A stretch of 44,796 nt of DNA from an uncultured Gemmiger sp. (GTDB lineage: Bacteria > Bacillota > Clostridia > Oscillospirales > Ruminococcaceae): assembly GCA_949295035.1 (NCBI GenBank), contig CASFJO010000065.1:1-44796 (forward strand). Direction: 5' to 3'. Made by a program: the position numbers and the translations under genes. Each line of letters begins with the position of its first letter. Position 1 is the first letter of the stretch. Below the pieces are notes generated by a model, which made no database searches, was not told the origin of the DNA, and saw nothing but the letters and a program-made list of their open reading frames with translations. This document shows positions 42,048 through 44,796 of the stretch, piece by piece.

Positions 42048-42509
42048 TTATCTACCGTCCGATTTCCGTACTTCAAGAGGATTGGTTTCCGTACTTACAG
42101 GGCCTACTTTCTGTACTTCTGGTGTGCTTCAACCGGATTCCTTAAAGTCGGTGTGTGAAACCGCCTCGTAGCGTTTTGGGTATATCCGGTTGGGTTTTCC
42201 ACATCCTTGTTTTTTGATGGACAGCAGATCGGCATATTGCAGCTCCCGCAGGGTATCTACCGCCTTCTGGCGGCCACAGTGCAGCAGTCCACACACCTCA
42301 TTGATGGGGTAGTACAGATAAATTTTCCCATAATCATCTGCCCACCCGCTTTTCCGGGATAGCTCTGTCCGGCGCAGGATCATCGCATACAAAATTTTCG
42401 CTTCGTTGGAGAGAAAGCAAAAACTTGGAGCCTCGAACAGAAAGCTGGGCAGCTGGATAAAGCTCTGGGACGGTGGCTTCTGGCGAATGTAAAAGGGTTT
42501 TGTTGGCAT
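42048..42509 (-). pseudogene. RepA_N-type replication initiator with in-frame stop codons
   Basis: The first 126 residues match the RepA_N initiator of plasmids and integrative elements: SFIQLPSFLFEAP, LSNEAKILYAMILRRTELS, IYLYYPINEVCGLLHCGRQK and LRELQYADLLSIKKQG. A TGA at 42131-42129 stops the frame. The same frame then continues with STPEVQKVGPVSTETNP and LEVRKSDGR, exactly the type of repeated linker these proteins carry, until TAA at 42050-42048, and more family-like sequence follows that. So the gene seems to be decaying, or the TGA is read through. AAGGAGG precedes ATG 42509. In intact elements this protein starts replication of the excised circle; here it is probably inactive or shortened. 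Confidence 0.65.
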
Positions 42510-42626
42510 GGTGCATTTACCTCCTTGCGGACAATTAGAACCTGATTTTGAGGGGTCAAGGATACCGTGTATTCACCTCCATAGTTGCCAGTTTTCAAAT
42601 GGGGTATATATCCGCATGGGAGCACT

Positions 42627-42980
42627 CTATTTGTCGTCTCTCGACCTCCGTTTCCTGTCACTTGCTGTTTTCTGTCGGCGGTGAACCTGACAGGCGCATC
42701 CTGCGCAATATTTGGCTCGATTGGACTTGGCCTGAAATAGAGCGCCGCATTCCACACACCGCTTTACTCCCTTCACCTCCATGATTTCCGAATATAGAAT
42801 TGGGGTTCCCGGCAGCACCCAATCCCGGAACCAGGTGCAGCAGAGTGTGTAGGAGATGCTCTGGACGCACACGCAAGGCTCGCCGTCATCCAGCGCGATG
42901 CAGTTGCCATGGTCATAATTGCAGCAGCTGGTTCGGATCAGCGCGTTGACCCTTCTTCTTTGTCGGGGTGATAGATACAA
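42627..42980 (-). CDS. Cysteine-rich VLP-domain protein of mobile elements
   Basis: A 117-residue protein recognised by its cysteine-rich stretch: LIRTSCCNYDHGNCIALDDG, EPCVCVQSISYTLCCTWF, then KRCVECGALFQAKS and YCAGCACQVHRRQK with a basic end. This is the 'cysteine-rich VLP' family found in integrative elements and their relatives, next to RepA_N-type genes, as here. The cysteines probably bind zinc. The function is not known. The start is TTG 42980, chosen because AGGAGGTG lies 6 bases before it and no ATG is nearby. Usual relatives begin a few residues earlier (...PRQRRRVNALI), so the N terminus is complete or nearly so. Confidence 0.8.
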   Translation of the reverse strand: MYLSPRQRRRVNALIRTSCCNYDHGNCIALDDGEPCVCVQSISYTLCCTWFRDWVLPGTPILYSEIMEVKGVKRCVECGALFQAKSNRAKYCAGCACQVHRRQKTASDRKRRSRDDK

Positions 42981-43072
42981 GCTGCACCTCCTCTCACGGT
43001 TACATCGGTGGTTGGGACAATCTTTCCTCCATGACCTCCCTCCGTTTTATCTTTGAATTGCTTTTCTAGGTC

Positions 43073-43201
43073 TTTTAGTTTATAATTGTCTTGTGCCGTA
43101 AACTCTAATTGAATTATACCGCAGATACTGACTGCAAACGGTATATCAACCAGAAATTATTTTAGTTTATAATATTTGATAGATGTAAATTATAGTTTAA
43201 T
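43073..43201. repeat. AT-rich repeated boxes upstream of the XRE gene
   Basis: TTTTAGTTTATAAT occurs twice (43073-43086 and 43160-43173), and a related ATTATAGTTTAATC lies at 43188-43201. They sit in the space between the divergent VLP and XRE genes and look like operator or promoter sites for the XRE protein. No clean -35/-10 pair could be fixed. Confidence 0.5.
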
Positions 43202-43221
43202 CTTAGTGGAGGGATTTTCTC

Positions 43222-43935
43222 ATGCTATATGACGAAAGCAGGATGGCGCTGACCAAAGAGCGTCTGGAAGATTTGCGCAAAGAAAAAAAGCTGTCCTTTG
43301 AACAGCTTTCCAAACAGCTTGCGGAGCGCGGTGTCAGCATCAGCCACACTAACTTGAAGAATTATGAAATCAACGACCCACTGCACCCACTGTATGGCCG
43401 TACCCGGAGCATGAGCATTGAATATCTGGTGGCCTTTGCAGATTTTTATGATGTGTCGGTGGAGTATCTGCTGGGCTTGTCCGACTCCCGCAAGCGGGAA
43501 TACCATGACATTTCTGAGCAGCTAGGCTTGTGTGATGGAGCGATTAAAGAGTTGATCCAGTGTAAGGAGAACTCCAGTAATGAGCAAGAACCGCAGATGT
43601 ATTTTACGAAAGATACCGCTGTGCTGAACGACTTTCTCACCAGCATGGAGTTTGAAATTGTGATGGAGAAAATCAAGCAGAGTATGTTCACCTATTATAT
43701 GTATCGCTTGTCTCAGGACAGCATCTCGGCACAGATACGGAAAGAGCATACTGAGCAAATGGCAGAGGCACAGAAAGTGCTGGATGCGTGTGGTTATTGC
43801 TCGGTTGAATATGACTTAATTTCTCAAGTCCACATGGAAAGAGCCATTGGTGCATTGAACGCCTACTTGCGTAAGTTGCCGGGACGATTTTATAATCAAT
43901 TTAAAAATTCCCCTGATTTTTTAGGAAGGAAGTGA
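43222..43935 (+). CDS. XRE-family regulator with C-terminal helical domain
   Basis: A 237-residue protein. Residues about 10-35 (KERLEDLRKEKKLSFEQLSK) and 36-55 form an XRE helix-turn-helix, with a longer than usual recognition part (VSISHTNLKNYEINDPLHPL) and the typical MSIEYLVAFADFYDVSVEYL closing helix. Residues about 85-237 are helical with no recognised domain. GGAGGG precedes ATG. It ends 8 bases before the HNH gene and would be co-transcribed with it. Regulators of this layout occur in integrative elements; repression of its own AT-rich upstream region is likely. Confidence 0.85.
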   Translation: MLYDESRMALTKERLEDLRKEKKLSFEQLSKQLAERGVSISHTNLKNYEINDPLHPLYGRTRSMSIEYLVAFADFYDVSVEYLLGLSDSRKREYHDISEQLGLCDGAIKELIQCKENSSNEQEPQMYFTKDTAVLNDFLTSMEFEIVMEKIKQSMFTYYMYRLSQDSISAQIRKEHTEQMAEAQKVLDACGYCSVEYDLISQVHMERAIGALNAYLRKLPGRFYNQFKNSPDFLGRK

Positions 43936-43943
43936 AGTATTCC

Positions 43944-44796
43944 ATGGATAACAATAAAATTGTAAAATGCATAATTTGTGGGCATCTTAAAGAGCGATCA
44001 TTAGAACATATCATTCCTAAAGCATTGGGAAATGAAGCCTTAAAAGTATACGATATTTGCAGAGACTGTAATAGCAAACTAGGGGATAATGTTGATGTAT
44101 ACCTAACGAATAATTTTTTTATTGAAATGATTCGGCAGAAACTTCGCATCCCTGGCCAAAGTGGAAAAACACCAAATCCCTTTAAAGACGGAGTCGATGA
44201 AAATGGAAATCTTGTAAGGTTTGATCAAGATTTTAAACCTCACATTGTTCCCAAATCCACATTAGATGGAAATAAACTTCATATAGTGGGAGAGAGCAAA
44301 GAGCAGGTCATTGAAATGGGGCTCAAAAAATTAAAGCGCATAAAAGCAACAGATAGTAAAATTCAGGAATTTTTAAATGCGGCTAATAATGCACCTGTAC
44401 ACGAATCAGCGCCAAAATTATCATATGAAGTAGAAATAGATATTCAAAAGCTTTACCTTGCGGTATTAAAAATTGCCTACGAATATGCCTACTTGAAGTT
44501 AGGTAAGAGTTATTATGAAGATCCTACCGCAGAAAAAATACGTAGCATATTGTACGAGGCGGTAAACGGAAAATTTGATAAGCAGTATGAAAAGATTAGT
44601 TTCGCTCCCCAATTTATAACTGATAGGATAAAACTATTATCAAATATTCAGGGTCATCTAATTATGATGTCTCCGGATAAAGGAAAACAATTAGTTGTCA
44701 ATGTTATCCTTTTTATGTCAGAAGCCTTTTCCTTTAGTGTGTGTGTTTCAGATAATGCAATACTATATCAAGAATTATTTACTCGCAATCCTATGA
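43944..44796 (+). CDS. HNH_5-type endonuclease, cut by the window end
   Basis: An open frame from ATG 43944 to the last base (284 codons, no stop reached). The first 50 residues fit an HNH_5 nuclease: Cys9-x2-Cys12, LEHIIPKALG with Glu21-His22, then ICRDCNSKLGDNVD with Cys39-x2-Cys42-Asn43. Zinc would be bound by the four cysteines and DNA cut by the His/Asn site. The other 230 residues have no recognised fold and contain a long helical part (IAYEYAYLKLGKSYYED). AAGGAAG lies 10 bases before ATG. Codon use is strongly AT-rich, unlike the host. Gene spacing shows an operon with the XRE gene. A defence or element-maintenance role is possible but not shown. Confidence 0.75.
   Translation, partial: MDNNKIVKCIICGHLKERSLEHIIPKALGNEALKVYDICRDCNSKLGDNVDVYLTNNFFIEMIRQKLRIPGQSGKTPNPFKDGVDENGNLVRFDQDFKPHIVPKSTLDGNKLHIVGESKEQVIEMGLKKLKRIKATDSKIQEFLNAANNAPVHESAPKLSYEVEIDIQKLYLAVLKIAYEYAYLKLGKSYYEDPTAEKIRSILYEAVNGKFDKQYEKISFAPQFITDRIKLLSNIQGHLIMMSPDKGKQLVVNVILFMSEAFSFSVCVSDNAILYQELFTRNPM

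Noticed and set aside
42063-42118. Three TTTC(C/T)GTACTT direct repeats at 22-23 base steps, resembling replication iterons
   Set aside because: They fall in frame in the decayed C-terminal linker of the RepA_N gene and encode its Glu-Val-x-Lys repeats, so protein repeats explain them better.
43073-43201. TTTTAGTTTATAAT repeats as a CRISPR-like or plasmid origin array
   Set aside because: There are only two exact copies and one variant, irregularly spaced, so operator or promoter boxes are more likely.

Overview
The window is about 60% GC over most of its length and is packed with bacterial genes with strong AGGAGG-type ribosome binding sites. The gene content (FtsW/PBP/MurA/FtsZ cluster, PASTA-type class B PBP, a B12-dependent MetH with a separate activation protein, PduL phosphotransacylase, a chemoreceptor, RepA_N-type mobile DNA) suggests a GC-rich anaerobic Clostridia, probably of the Oscillospiraceae/Ruminococcaceae (Faecalibacterium/Gemmiger/Subdoligranulum-like gut bacteria). 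That placement is an inference from content and style, not from a marker-gene comparison.

Region 1 (1-9.5 kb) is an accessory stretch with many decayed genes: an amidohydrolase remnant, a HAD hydrolase, a methyl-accepting chemotaxis protein with its own strong promoter, a MerR regulator with a stop codon and a frameshift, an intact short-chain dehydrogenase, a frameshifted MFS transporter, a PepSY protein, an AT-rich GNAT acetyltransferase and tRNA-Gly(TCC). Two diverged copies of a two-hairpin intergenic repeat lie here, one abutting the tRNA.

Region 2 (9.5-27.6 kb) is galM followed by a peptidoglycan and division block. An ATP-grasp carboxylate-amine ligase and an AsnB-type amidotransferase run leftward. 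A second AsnB, MurE, a PASTA PBP, FtsW, MurA, FtsZ, a coiled-coil DivIVA-like protein and FtsK run rightward. The ATP-grasp/AsnB pairing beside MurE resembles the D-Asp ligase plus AsnH pair that builds D-Asn cross-bridges in enterococci and lactococci, and the MurE has DNNR where DNPR is usual.

Region 3 (27.6-34.6 kb) is one tightly packed operon: YgiQ-type radical SAM protein, ComEC-like metallo-beta-lactamase, DUF3006, MetF, MetH activation-domain protein and a short MetH. Region 4 (34.6-41 kb) has a small XRE repressor divergent from a SLOG/DUF1273 protein, separated by three near-identical, evenly spaced operators; a 28-residue membrane ORF; family 4 uracil-DNA glycosylase; PduL; SRP RNA; dnaX-ybaB-recR; smpB; and tmRNA.

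Region 5 (41-44.8 kb) is AT-richer mobile DNA directly downstream of tmRNA: an internally deleted AAA ATPase, a RepA_N initiator with in-frame stops, a cysteine-rich VLP protein, an XRE regulator and an HNH_5 endonuclease that runs off the window. No integrase, transposase or CRISPR array is visible.
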